From NCBI GenBank assembly GCA_018114805.1, contig CP073042.1, positions 7,277,896 to 7,341,895 of the forward strand: DNA of 64,000 nt. The letters are read 5' to 3'. The notes under the pieces are model-generated. The model ran no database searches and was not told the DNA's origin. It saw only the letters and a list, made by a program, of their open reading frames with translations. Positions 1-8,671 of this stretch are shown one piece after another. Position 1 is the stretch's first letter, and the number at the start of each line of letters is the position of its first letter. This DNA comes from Candidatus Streptomyces philanthi. Its GTDB lineage: Bacteria; Actinomycetota; Actinomycetes; Streptomycetales; Streptomycetaceae. Made by a program: the position numbers and the translations under genes.

Positions 1-2
1 GG

Positions 3-194
3 CTCGCCGTGCGGCTCGCCGAGGCACGCGGCAGGGGCGAGTCGCCCGAGGCACCGACTGTGACGGCGCTGGCCGGCGAGGTCATCAGCATGTCCATCGG
101 GGCCAACGTCACCTGCCTGATGTTCCCCAGCGGCGAGCTGATCCCCGAACACCGCGCCCATGTCGACCGGCTGATGCGGAACATCACCGACTGA
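3..194 (+). CDS. C-terminal end of a gene cut by the window edge (possible IclR-type regulator)
   Basis: The reading frame is already open at base 3 and ends at TGA 192-194, so only the last 63 codons are present. The tail (HRAHVDRLMRNITD) has the strand-then-helix character of the end of an IclR effector domain, but the piece is too short to be sure. A stem-loop at 207-229 follows directly and separates it from the aldehyde dehydrogenase gene. No catalytic motif is visible. An unrelated small regulator or enzyme tail is equally possible. Confidence 0.4.
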   Translation, partial: LAVRLAEARGRGESPEAPTVTALAGEVISMSIGANVTCLMFPSGELIPEHRAHVDRLMRNITD

Positions 195-206
195 TCCACC
201 TCCCGC

Positions 207-229
207 GGGCGCGCCTGAGGGGCGCGCCC
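207..229. terminator. Stem-loop terminator
   Basis: GGGCGCGCC (207-215) pairs perfectly with GGCGCGCCC (221-229) around a five-base loop. It lies 13 bases after the first stop codon. There is no T-tract, as is usual for GC-rich actinobacterial terminators. Confidence 0.6.
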
Positions 230-252
230 CAGGTCAAGAAAAGGATCTCTAT

Positions 253-1773
253 ATGGACGTGCGAGGCCGGCTCTTCATAGCGGGCGAGTGGACGGCCGCC
301 GCCGACGGAGCGGAGTTCACGACCCTATACCCCGCCACCGGAGCGGTCATCGGAACCTGTGCCGAGGCCGCCGAGGCCGACGTGGACGCGGCGGTGGGGG
401 CCGCGCGGCAGGCGCTGGCGTACCCCGCGTGGGCCAGGCTGCCCGCCGCCGAACGCGCCAAGCTGCTCTGGCGGGTCGCCGAGTTGATCGACCGCGACGC
501 GACGCTGCTCGCGGAGTTGGAGACCCGCGACCAGGGCCAGCCGCTGGCGGTGGCCCGTACGGTCAGCGTCGCCGGGGCCGCGGAGCACTTCCGCTACTAC
601 GCGGGCTGGGTCACCAAGATCGAGGGAGCGGTCAGCCCCGTCTCCTTCCCGGACACCACGCACTTCACGCGGCGCGAGCCGGTCGGGGTGTGCGCGCTGG
701 TCACCCCCTGGAACTTCCCGCTCATGATCGCGGCGTGGAAGATGGCGCCGGCGCTGGCCTGCGGAAACACCGTGATCCTCAAGCCGGCCGAGCAGACGCC
801 GCTGACCAGCCTGCACCTGGCGCGGCTGTGCGACGAGGCCGGGTTCCCGCCCGGTGTGGTCAACGTGCTCACCGGCGGCCCCGCCACCGGCCGGGCCCTG
901 GTGGAATGCCCGCGGGTGGACAAGCTCTCCTTCACCGGCTCCACCGAGGTGGGCCAGGGCATCGTCAGGGCGTCGGCCAACGACCTCAAGCGGGTCACCC
1001 TGTTCACCGGCTCCACCGAGGTGGGCCAGGGCATCGTCAGGGCGTCGGCCAACGACCTCAAGCGGGTCACCCTGGAACTGGGCGGCAAGGCGCCCAGCAT
1101 CATCGCCAGGGACGCCGACATCGACGCCGCCGTGCGGGGCAACGTGCGGGGCGCGCTGCTCAACAGCGGGCAGGTCTGCGCCGCCTACGCGCGCTTCTAC
1201 GTGGACCGGCGGCGGGTCGAGGAGTTCACCGAGAAGCTCGCGGCCGCCGTCGCCGCCCTGCGCCTGGGGCCCGGCCTGGCACCGGAGACCGAGTTGGGAC
1301 CGCTGGTGAGCGACGAGCACCTGCGACGGGTGGCGGCCATGGTCAAGGAAGGCCTGGCCGAGGGGGCCAAACTGGTCACCGGCGGGACGCGCGCCGACGG
1401 CGACCTGGAGAGCGGCCACTTCTACCGGCCCACCGTCTTCGCCGGCGTACGCGACGAGATGGCCATCGCCCGACAGGAGGTCTTCGGCCCCGTGCTGCCC
1501 GTGCTCAGCTACGAGGACGAGGACGAGTTGGCGGCGCGGGCCAACGACACCCGGTACGGGCTGGCGGCGGCGATCTGGTCCAGGGACCTGTCCACGGCCC
1601 ACCGGCTCGCGGCGGACATCCGCGCCGGTGCCGTGTTCGTCAACATGCCGCCGATCCCCGACCCCGCCGCGCCCTGGGGCGGCTTCGGGGCCAGTGGGTG
1701 GGGACGGGAGATGGGTTCGCAGGCGCTGGACGTGTACACCGAGACCAAGGGCGTGTGGATGCACCACGGCTGA
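253..1773 (+). CDS. NAD(P)-dependent aldehyde dehydrogenase with an internal duplication
   Basis: 506 residues. The order of motifs is that of the ALDH superfamily: TPWNFP, the cofactor-binding stretch FTGSTEVG, the general-base glutamate in ELGGK and the catalytic cysteine in NSGQVC, with EVFGPVLP towards the C-terminus. The enzyme should oxidise an aldehyde to its acid in the cytoplasm; the substrate cannot be read. The family is usually about 480 residues. The excess is a perfect 24-residue in-frame duplication (FTGSTEVG through KRVTL, bases 931-1074) that repeats the cofactor-binding segment just before ELGGK and would probably disturb the fold. ATG 253 follows a weak AGGATC. A SnoaL-like gene starts 35 bases after the stop, so the two form a small operon facing the P450 gene. 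Confidence 0.85.
   Translation: MDVRGRLFIAGEWTAAADGAEFTTLYPATGAVIGTCAEAAEADVDAAVGAARQALAYPAWARLPAAERAKLLWRVAELIDRDATLLAELETRDQGQPLAVARTVSVAGAAEHFRYYAGWVTKIEGAVSPVSFPDTTHFTRREPVGVCALVTPWNFPLMIAAWKMAPALACGNTVILKPAEQTPLTSLHLARLCDEAGFPPGVVNVLTGGPATGRALVECPRVDKLSFTGSTEVGQGIVRASANDLKRVTLFTGSTEVGQGIVRASANDLKRVTLELGGKAPSIIARDADIDAAVRGNVRGALLNSGQVCAAYARFYVDRRRVEEFTEKLAAAVAALRLGPGLAPETELGPLVSDEHLRRVAAMVKEGLAEGAKLVTGGTRADGDLESGHFYRPTVFAGVRDEMAIARQEVFGPVLPVLSYEDEDELAARANDTRYGLAAAIWSRDLSTAHRLAADIRAGAVFVNMPPIPDPAAPWGGFGASGWGREMGSQALDVYTETKGVWMHHG
931..1074 (+). repeat. Perfect 72-bp tandem duplication inside the aldehyde dehydrogenase gene
   Basis: Bases 931-1002 and 1003-1074 are identical, 72 bases each, so the frame is kept. 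The duplicated unit codes for the FTGSTEVG cofactor-binding motif and the next sixteen residues. The lack of any divergence means a very recent event or an assembly artefact. Confidence 0.9.
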
Positions 1774-1807
1774 TCCCGCCAACCCGCCACCCCAAGAGGA
1801 GAGTTAG

Positions 1808-2252
1808 ATGAGTCAGCGCAGAACAGCCCACGACGACGTGCGGGCCGCGGTGGAGGCGTACGTGTCGGCGGTGCGCGCCGCCGACCCGAAGGCCGTGCGG
1901 GCCGCCTTCCGCGCGGACGCGCACATGTGGGGCTACCTCGGCGACCAGTTCGTCTCCGCGCCGATCGAGGGCGTTCAGCGAGGTCGTCGCGGCCGACGAG
2001 GACGCCCCCAGGTGGTCCCGCGACTACACGTACAGCGTCCGCGCGGTGGAGGTCAGCGGCGACGTGGCGGTGGCCGTGCTCGACGAGTACGGCTACCAGG
2101 GCCACGACTTCACCAACCACTTCTCGCTGGTGCGCTAGGACGGCGCGTGGCTGATCGCCAGCAAGACCTTCTTCCGCCGGGACCCGGAGTCTTCGGCCAC
2201 GGCCGGGACGGCGGGCACCGGCGCCGAGTCCGGCGAACGGACGACTGACTGA
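1808..2252 (+). pseudogene. SnoaL/NTF2-like protein, frame broken and with an in-frame TAG
   Basis: A small alpha+beta protein of about 147 codons. It begins MSQRRTAHDD and, after the break, continues with FSEVVAADED, a central strand region and the terminal GAWLIASKTFF, a typical NTF2-like ending. Such folds are small cyclases, isomerases or dehydratase-like proteins, or binding domains; no specific role can be given. A strong AAGAGGAGAG precedes ATG 1808. One extra G near 1968 (GAGGGCG where GAGGCG restores the frame) shifts it, and TAG at 2136-2138 interrupts the last strand (LVR-stop-DGAWLI). Either the gene is dead or these are sequence errors; the flanking protein is otherwise well kept. 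Confidence 0.55.
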
Positions 2253-2268
2253 GTACGCCCACACCGGC

Positions 2269-2304
2269 GCACACGCGTCGGCTCTGCGGGGCCGACGCGT
2301 GTGC
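2269..2304. terminator. Bidirectional terminator between convergent operons
   Basis: A perfect 14-bp stem, GCACACGCGTCGGC (2269-2282) with its complement (2291-2304), and an 8-base loop. It lies between the SnoaL-like gene and the convergent P450 gene, whose stop is at 2316-2318. Confidence 0.75.
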
Positions 2305-2315
2305 GTGCCGCCGGG

Positions 2316-3616
2316 TCAGGCCAGGGTGACCGTGACGGGCAGGCGCTTGACGCCGTTGACGAAGTTGGAGCGCACCCGGAGGACCTCGCCGGCCAGGCGC
2401 ACGTCTGCCAGGCGTGGGATCAGCTCCTCGAACAGGACGCGGATCTCGGTGCGGGCCAACTGGTTGCCCAGGCACACGTGCGGGCCGCCCTTGCCGAAGG
2501 TGAGGTGGTCGTTGCCCCGGCGGGCCACGTCGAAGGCGTACGGGTCGCCGAAGACCTCCTCGTCGCGGTTGCCGGAGGCGAACCACATGACGACCTTCTC
2601 CCCGGCCCTGATCCGCTTGCCACCCAGCTCGGTTTCGCGGGTGGCGGTGCGGCGGAAGTGGTAGACGGGCGAGGCCCAGCGCAGGAACTCCTCGACCGCG
2701 GTCGGGATGAGGGAGGGGTCGTCGCGCAGCCGGGCGAGTTGGTCGGGGGTGTTGGAGGACCGCCAGCATCGCGTGGCTGATGGTGTGCCGGGTCGTCTCG
2801 TTGCCGGCGACGACCAGCAGCAGGAAGTAGTTGTCGAAGTCCCGGTCGGACAGCGGCACCCCGTCCCGTGGCACCTCGTTGACCAGCCGGGAGACCAGGT
2901 CGGTGCCCGCGCCACCACGCCGCTGGCGGGCCAGCTCCCGCCCGAAGGCGAAGACTTCGAGCGACGCGGGGGAGCGGAAGGGGAGGTCGCGGTACCGCTC
3001 GCTCTCCACGCTGTCCAGGAGGACGTCGGCGTAGTCGGGGTCGGTGTGGCCGATGATGCGGTTGCCCCAGTCGATGAGCCGCTGGTTGTCCTCGGGCGGC
3101 ACGTCGAGCAGGCGGGCGAGGACGTTGATGGGGAAGTCGGCCTACACCTCCTTGACGAAGTCGAAGGTGCCCCCGGCCAGGGCGGCATCCAAGGTAGTGG
3201 CGGTCAGGCCGCGCAGGAAGTCGGCTTAGCCGCTGATGACGCGCGCGCCGAACTGGCGCTGGAGCAGCCCGCGCAGGGCCCGGTGGCGCAGGCCGTCGAG
3301 TTCGAGCAGGGAGGCGCGCCGCCTGATCTGGTCGTTGTCGACCTCCTCCAGGTTGACGAACCTGCGTGGAGGTGAACGTCTCGGGGTCGCGGTCCACGCG
3401 GGCGATGTCGGCGTGTCGGGTCACCGCCCAGAAGCCGGAGTTCGGCGCGTCCTCCAGCTGCCAGTGGACGGGGTCCTGGTGGCGCAGGGTGTGGAACATC
3501 CGCCAGGGTGTGACGCCGTCGGTGAACCGGTCCAGGTCGGCGAGGTCCACCTTGGCCAGGGGCATCGGTTCGCGCGCGGCTTCGGTGGTGGCTGGCGGGG
3601 GTGGCACGCGGTTCAT
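2316..3616 (-). pseudogene. Cytochrome P450, CYP125/142/124-like, with frame breaks and two stops
   Basis: The reconstructed protein is about 430 residues, starting MNRVPPPPATT at 3616. P450 motifs are clear: the I-helix oxygen-binding AGNETTR, the K-helix EFLR (ExxR) and the haem loop FGKGGPHVCLG with its cysteine ligand. The segment SPVYHFRRTA and the long N-terminal part recall the CYP125/CYP142/CYP124 group, which hydroxylates methyl-branched or steroid side chains, but that is resemblance only. It lies 20 bases downstream of the glutamine-synthetase-like gene, as one operon; the ferredoxin and reductase that would feed it are in the divergent operon. Single extra bases at about 3370 and 2746 and in-frame stops at 3226-3228 (TAA) and 3142-3144 (TAG) break it as given. 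Confidence 0.75.
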
Positions 3617-3635
3617 GGCTGTCGCCTCCTCGGCG

Positions 3636-4984
3636 TCACAGGTGGTAGGCGTACTCGGTGAACTCCCAGTCGTTCAGGTGCCGTTGGAAGCGGTTGACCT
3701 CGTCGCGCTTGTAGGTGAGGTAGGACGCGGTGAAGTCCTTGCCCAGCGTCTCGGTCAGCGCGGTGTCCGCCTCCAGCGCGTCGAGGGCGGCGGACAGGAT
3801 CGCCCGCAGCGGCTCGGCCCGCGCGGCGTCGTAGCCGTAACCCTCTAGCGGGGCCGGTGGCTCCTCGCGGGCCAGGATGCCGAGCAGGGCCGCTGCCAGG
3901 GTGGCGGCGATCAGCAGGTACGGGTTGGCGCTCGCGTTACCGAGGCGCAGTTCGAGGCGGGAGCCCGCGCCGCGTTCGGGCGGGACGCGCACCATGGCGC
4001 TGCGGTTGTCCAGGCCCCAGTCGATCAGCCAGGGTGTCGGGTCCGATCCGCTTGTAGGAGTTGACCGTCGGGTTGGCCAGGGCGCTCAGGGCCGGCGCGT
4101 GCGCGAGGACGCCCGCCAGCGCGTGCCGCGCGGTGGCCGAGAGGCCGTACGGCGCGGCGGGGTCGGCGAAGACGTTCGCGCCCTCCGCGTCCACACAGGA
4201 CAGGTGGAGGTGGAAGCCGGAGCCACCGGCGTCGTTGAAGGGCTTGGCCATGAAGGTGGCCAGGCGCCCCTCGGTGCGGGCCAGCTCCTTGACCGCGGAC
4301 TTGAAGCGGAAGGCGCGGTCGGCGGCGCGCGCGGCGTCGCCGTGGGTCAGGTTGATCTCGAACTGGGACCCGTCGTGCTCGTGGTTGCCGCCGCTGACGC
4401 CGATGTCCAGGTCGCGCAGCAGGCGCAGGGTGCGCAGCAGGTGGTTGTCCCGGTCCGCGCGCAGCCCGGCCGTGTAGACGACGCCGTCGGCGTCGCTGTA
4501 GCGGCGCCAACCCCGCGGGTGGTCGGGGGCCGCGTCACACAGAAAGTACTCAAACTCCGGGCCCACCACGGGCCGGAGGCCGTGATCGGCGCACCGGTCG
4601 AGGACTGCCCGCAGCAGGTCGCGGGGTGACTCCGGCGCGGGCAGCCCGGTGGCCGGGTCGGTGACGTCGCCCAGGCAGGTGGCGACCCCGGGCTCCCACG
4701 GCAGCGCCGTCAGGGTCTCCAGGTCCGGGGCGACGCTGATGTCGGGCAGGCCGGCGTCGAGGCCGCCGGCGACGTCGACCGTGTCGCCCTGGGGGCTGGT
4801 GTGGTAGACGGGCGCGGCAGAAGGCCAGGCCGTGGTCGCAGGCCGCGGGGAGGCGGTCCAGGAGGACGTCCCGGGCCCGCTCGGTGCCGATGAGGTCGGG
4901 ATAGGTCACCCGGACCACGTCGATGCCGGCGGCGGCCAACTGCTCCATGCGCCGGTGGACGGGTGAGGGGTCGGATGCGCTCAC
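3636..4984 (-). pseudogene. Glutamine-synthetase-like gamma-glutamyl ligase (PuuA/GlnA-type)
   Basis: About 450 codons, the usual GS-I length. Visible are ERARDV near the N-terminus, GPEFEYFL, the nucleotide/glutamate region SGGNHEHDGSQFEINL, GSGFHLHLS, NSYKRIGP and NRSAMVRVP. The tyrosine-adenylylation segment of true GlnA is not seen. I therefore read it as a gamma-glutamyl-amine ligase, which joins glutamate to an amine using ATP, rather than the housekeeping enzyme; PuuC- and PuuD-like genes 6 kb away agree. GTG 4984 is preceded by AGAGGAGA. The frame breaks near 4815 (one extra C) and near 4030 (a short deletion removing the expected APW of the substrate loop). It leads the leftward operon with the P450. 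Confidence 0.75.
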
Positions 4985-5100
4985 CGGTGTCTCCTCTGGA
5001 GAAGGGGGCGCCTCCCGGGGGCCGCGGGGCGCGAGGGCGGCGGCCGGGGGAGGGAATGCCAGGGGCTGGGCCTCGTACCGCAGTGGCGGGAGGCCCTGTT

Positions 5101-5221
5101 GTTTGATGTCAAACGGTAGGGAGGTCGCCAATCCCCGGCAAGGGGTTGGCGACAGAAATTTATCCATCCGGATGGCTATTGACCCCGAGGTGGCCGCTTC
5201 CTATCTTGTTTGAAGCCAAAC
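5101..5221. promoter_or_regulatory. Divergent promoter region with three palindromes
   Basis: The 344 bases between the ligase start (4984) and the ferredoxin start (5329) hold three dyads: GTTTGATGTCAAAC (5101-5114, perfect), CCATCCGGATGG (5164-5175, perfect) and GTTTGAAGCCAAAC (5208-5221, perfect apart from its centre). The first and third share the form GTTTG-N4-CAAAC and lie 107 bases apart. The stretch is also less GC-rich than its surroundings. They are good candidates for operators of a dimeric regulator controlling both divergent operons; the TetR gene at 10479 ends one of them. Confidence 0.55.
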
Positions 5222-5328
5222 TAATTGCGGTGTGCCCGCCGTCCCGCTGGCCGGGGCCCGATCCCTGTGGTCGGGCCCCTCATCTCCTCTCCGACGCCCC
5301 CTCACGTACCCGTACAGGAGGACCGGCC

Positions 5329-5517
5329 ATGAAGGTCGTCGTCGACATGAACACGTGCCAGGACCACGGCCAGTGCGTCTTCGCCGCGCCCGAGGTCTTC
5401 CGCTTCGATGACACCGGGCGCCTGACCCACCTTCCGAATCCCGACGACGCGTTGAGCGACGCGGTGGAAGAGGCGGCCGACGTCTGCCCGCTGCAGGCCA
5501 TCCGGAGCGAGCGCTGA
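5329..5517 (+). CDS. [3Fe-4S] ferredoxin, P450 partner type
   Basis: 62 residues, intact. The cluster ligands are in MNTCQDHGQCVF and ADVCPLQAI, the spacing of the small [3Fe-4S] ferredoxins that pass electrons from a reductase to bacterial P450s. CAGGAGGA lies just upstream of ATG 5329. The reductase gene starts 3 bases after the stop, so the two are translated together. The P450 it would serve is encoded divergently at 2316-3616. This gene starts a seven-gene operon that runs to the TetR gene. Confidence 0.9.
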   Translation: MKVVVDMNTCQDHGQCVFAAPEVFRFDDTGRLTHLPNPDDALSDAVEEAADVCPLQAIRSER

Positions 5518-5520
5518 GCC

Positions 5521-6330
5521 GTGTGCGCCCCCGTCGTCGTGGTCGGCGCGGCCGACGTCACGGTCGTCGACCCGCTGCCGCTGCCCATGCTCGCACCGCT
5601 GGGCGAACTGCTCGCCACGGAGCTGTGCCGCCGTCACGAGCGGCGCGGGGTGCGCTTCGCCCTCGGCAGGCACGTGACCGGCTTCGCGGGCCGGGACCGC
5701 GTCACCGGTGTACGCCTGGACGACGGCGGCACGCTGGCCGCGGACGTGGTGGTGGAGTCGGCGGGTTCGATCGCCAACACTGCGTGGCTGGCCGGCAACG
5801 GGCTCGACCTCACCGACGGCGTGCTCACCGACACACACCTGCGCGTCGGCGGGCGACCCGACGTGGTCGCCGTCGGCGACATCGCCCGCTTCCCGGGCCT
5901 GCGCTACGACGGCGTGCCGCGCCGCGTCGAGCACTGGTCGATCCTCACCGACACCGCCAGGCACGCCGCCAGGGTGCTCGCCACCCACCTCGCCGAAGCC
6001 GAATCCGGAGCCCGAGCCGGCTCCGACACCGGAGTCAACACTGGAGCCGGGACCGGCCCCGCGACCGGCGTCGACGGCGATTTGGCGCCCTTCGCGCCCC
6101 TGCCGACCTTCTGGAGCGACCAGCACGACTTCCGGTTGCAGTCCTTCGGCGCCCCGGCCCTCGGCACCGCGGACGCCAGGGTCCTGTACGGCGAGCCCAG
6201 CTGGGACGTCGTCGTCGGCTACCACCAGGGCGGCCAGCTGGTCGGCGTGGTCGCCCTCGGGGGCCAGGCGGCCGTCGCGGCCGCGGCCCGACACCGCGCC
6301 ACCCTCCTCCAGCAGTCCCCGACCACCTAG
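5521..6330 (+). CDS. Ferredoxin reductase lacking most of its N-terminal FAD domain
   Basis: 269 residues against roughly 400 in rhodocoxin/putidaredoxin reductases. The protein begins MCAPVVVVGA, the first strand and glycine of the N-terminal FAD-binding fold, and then runs directly into ADVTVVDPLPLPM, the strand after the NADH-binding glycine motif. About 130-150 codons are missing in frame, including the first GxGxxG and the central FAD segment. The rest is normal: the NADH half, the second FAD motif VVAVGDIARF and the C-terminal domain (FWSDQHDFRLQ). As given it should not bind FAD well. Recombination between the two similar glycine-rich beta-alpha-beta motifs would explain the clean join. 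GTG 5521 follows the ferredoxin stop. Confidence 0.75.
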   Translation: MCAPVVVVGAADVTVVDPLPLPMLAPLGELLATELCRRHERRGVRFALGRHVTGFAGRDRVTGVRLDDGGTLAADVVVESAGSIANTAWLAGNGLDLTDGVLTDTHLRVGGRPDVVAVGDIARFPGLRYDGVPRRVEHWSILTDTARHAARVLATHLAEAESGARAGSDTGVNTGAGTGPATGVDGDLAPFAPLPTFWSDQHDFRLQSFGAPALGTADARVLYGEPSWDVVVGYHQGGQLVGVVALGGQAAVAAAARHRATLLQQSPTT

Positions 6331-6334
6331 CCCC

Positions 6335-7160
6335 ATGGAGAGCCAAGTGACCGTGACCAGGGTGCGTGGATACTTCCACCCCAAGACCGCGACGGGCGAC
6401 GCGTCGCTGATCCCCCCTGCCGCCGTGGCGCTACTCGGGCGACCTGCTGACCGTCGAGTACCGCACCGACCCCGCCCGGGTGCGCGAACTGCTGCCCTAG
6501 CCGCTGGAACTCGCCGACGACGACCCCGGCGCGGTGGCGCTGATCTGGGCCGACTGGCAGTCCTGCGCCGCCTCCGGGCGAGAGCTGCTCGACCCGGTGC
6601 TCGCCCAGTACAAGGAGGCGTTCGCCGTCGTGCGCTGCAAGTACGGCGAGCGGACCTACACCCGCTGCGTCTACATCTGGGTCGACAAGGACTTCGCCAT
6701 CGCCCGCGGGCTGCACCAGAGTTACCCGAAGAAGCTCGGCTCCATCCACCAGACCCGCCCGCACCCCTACGGGCCCGCCCCGCGGATCGAGGCCGGCGCC
6801 CGGTTCGGCGCCACCCTGGCCGCCGCGGACCGGTGCCTGGCCCAGGCCGTCGTCACCCTGCGCGAACCCTCCCCGACGAACGGGTTCGTCAACGGCCACC
6901 CGATGGCCCACTACCGCTGGCTGCCCTCCATCGAGAAGGGCGGCGGGCTGGCCCTGGACGAGTTGGTCGAGTCCGGTGCCGCCTCCTTCGAGGGCGGGCA
7001 GCCATGGGTGGGGGAGGCCGAACTGGAGCTGTTCGACGCGCCCACGGAGGAACTGGCCCGCCTGGAGATCCACGAGCCGATCGCCGCCTACTACCAGCAG
7101 GTCGGCGTGGTCTGGGACGGCGGCCGACTCCTGGCCTCCCACGCCTCGGGCGCCCAGTGA
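6335..7160 (+). pseudogene. Acetoacetate decarboxylase family protein
   Basis: Reconstructed at about 275 residues starting MESQVTVTRVRGYF. The segment LHQSYPKKLGSIH carries the Lys-Lys pair in which family members form a Schiff base (Lys115 in the clostridial enzyme). GFVNGHPMAHYRWLPS is another conserved stretch. Members include beta-keto acid decarboxylases and also non-decarboxylating aldolase/dehydratase-like enzymes. Here, between ferredoxin reductase and ring-cleavage genes, a role on a keto-acid product of ring opening is plausible but unproven. The frame breaks near 6415 (extra G in a C run) and TAG at 6498-6500 interrupts LLP-stop-PLEL. Downstream sequence is intact to 7160. Confidence 0.7.
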
Positions 7161-7206
7161 CCGCGCCCCACCCCATCCACGCCCTGACCGTCAGGAGCCA
7201 CAGGCC

Positions 7207-8671
7207 ATGAGTGCACACCGCACCACCGTTGCCGGGGTCACCGTCGACACCCGGCACTGGATCGGCGGCCAGCGAGTCGCCTCGCCCCGTACCTTCACCG
7301 ACGCCTCACCCATCGACGGCGCCCCCATCGGGGAGATCTCCCGGGCCACCGCCACCGAGGCTGGCGCGGCCGTGGCCGCCGCCAAGGCCGCCTTCCCCGA
7401 CTGGGCCGCGACCCCGCGCGCCGAACGCGCCCGTGTCCTGCACGCCATCGCCGACGGCATGGACAAGCGCGTCGAGGAGTTGGCCAACGTCGAGACTGTG
7501 GACAACGGCGCACTGCTGCGCTCCCACCGACGCGGCGTCATGCCACGCGTCGCCCACAACTTCCGCTTCTTCGCGGGCTGGCTGCTCACCCTGGAGCACG
7601 AGGACTTCGCCACCCGCGGCCACACCAACCACGTCACCTGGGACCCGGCGGGCCCGTGCGTGCTGATCACCCCCTGGAACGCGCCGCTGATGCTGGCGAC
7701 CTGGAAGGTGGCCCCGGCCCTGGCCGCCGGCAACACGGTCGTGCTCAAGCCCGCCGAGTGGTCACCGCTGACCGCCTCGCTGCTCGCCGACATCGCCGCC
7801 GACGCCGGCCTGCCGGCGGGCGTGCTCAACGTCGTGCAGGGGTACGGCTCGGAGGTCGGCGACGCCCTGAATAGCCACCCGGACGTGCGTCGCATCAGCT
7901 TCACGGGCTCGGTGCCCACCGCCCGGCACATCGCCGCCACGGCCGCCGCGAACCTCACCCCGCTCAGCCTCGAACTCGGCGGCAAGTCCCCGCTGCTGGT
8001 CTTCGCCGACGCGGACCTGGACCTGGCCGTCGATCTGGCCGTCGAGCAGTACGACAACGCCGGCCAGGTATGCCTGGCGGCCACCCGCCTCTTCGTGGAG
8101 GAGGCTGTGGCCGAGGAGTTCACCCGCCGCTTCGTCGCCAGGGCCTCCCGCCTCCGGCAGGGTGACCCCCGGGAGGAGCCCACCGACATCGGACCCACCA
8201 TCCACCCCCGCCAGGTCGCGAAGATCGACGGCTTCGTACGGCGGGCGCTGGCGGCCGGCGCCCGTGCCGTCATCGGCGGGCACCCGGGCGAGGGCCAGTA
8301 CTACCCCGCCCACCCTGCTGACCGACGTGCGACAGGACTCCGAGATCGTGCAGGAGGAGGTCTTCGGCCCGGCCCTGACCCTGCAGCCCTTCACCAGCGA
8401 GGACAAGGCCGTCCGCCTGGCCAACGACACCCGCTTCGGCCTGGCCGCCACGCTCGCCACCGGCGATCCCGAGCGCGCCGAACGCGTCACCACCCACCCG
8501 GTCGCCGGCACCGTCTGGGTCAACTGCTTCTTCGTCCGCGACCTCAAGGCGCCCTTCGGCGGCTCCCGCCACTCCGGCATCGGCCGCGAGGGCGGCACCT
8601 GGAGCTTCGACTTCTACTGCGACCTCAAGAACACGGTCACCGCGCCGAAGGGTTGGAAGGACCATGGGTGA
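7207..8671 (+). pseudogene. hpaE-like: 5-carboxymethyl-2-hydroxymuconate semialdehyde dehydrogenase-like ALDH
   Basis: An ALDH of about 488 residues with TPWNAPLML, FTGSVPTA, ELGGKSPLL and the catalytic cysteine in NAGQVCLAA. The distinctive RHYHW-free N-terminus and the terminal YCDLKNTVTAPKG resemble HpaE, which oxidises the ring-opened semialdehyde of homoprotocatechuate. The stop TGA (8669-8671) overlaps the start of the extradiol dioxygenase gene (ATG 8664) by 8 bases, so the two are coupled. One extra G in a C run near 8306 breaks the frame after GQYYP; reading resumes at TLLTDVRQ. The other two ALDHs in the window are of different subgroups. Confidence 0.75.

Noticed and set aside
325..1782. 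485-codon open frame on the minus strand across the aldehyde dehydrogenase gene
   Set aside because: It is the mirror of a clear ALDH gene; the translation is Gly/Arg/His-rich with no motif and arises from GC-rich third positions.
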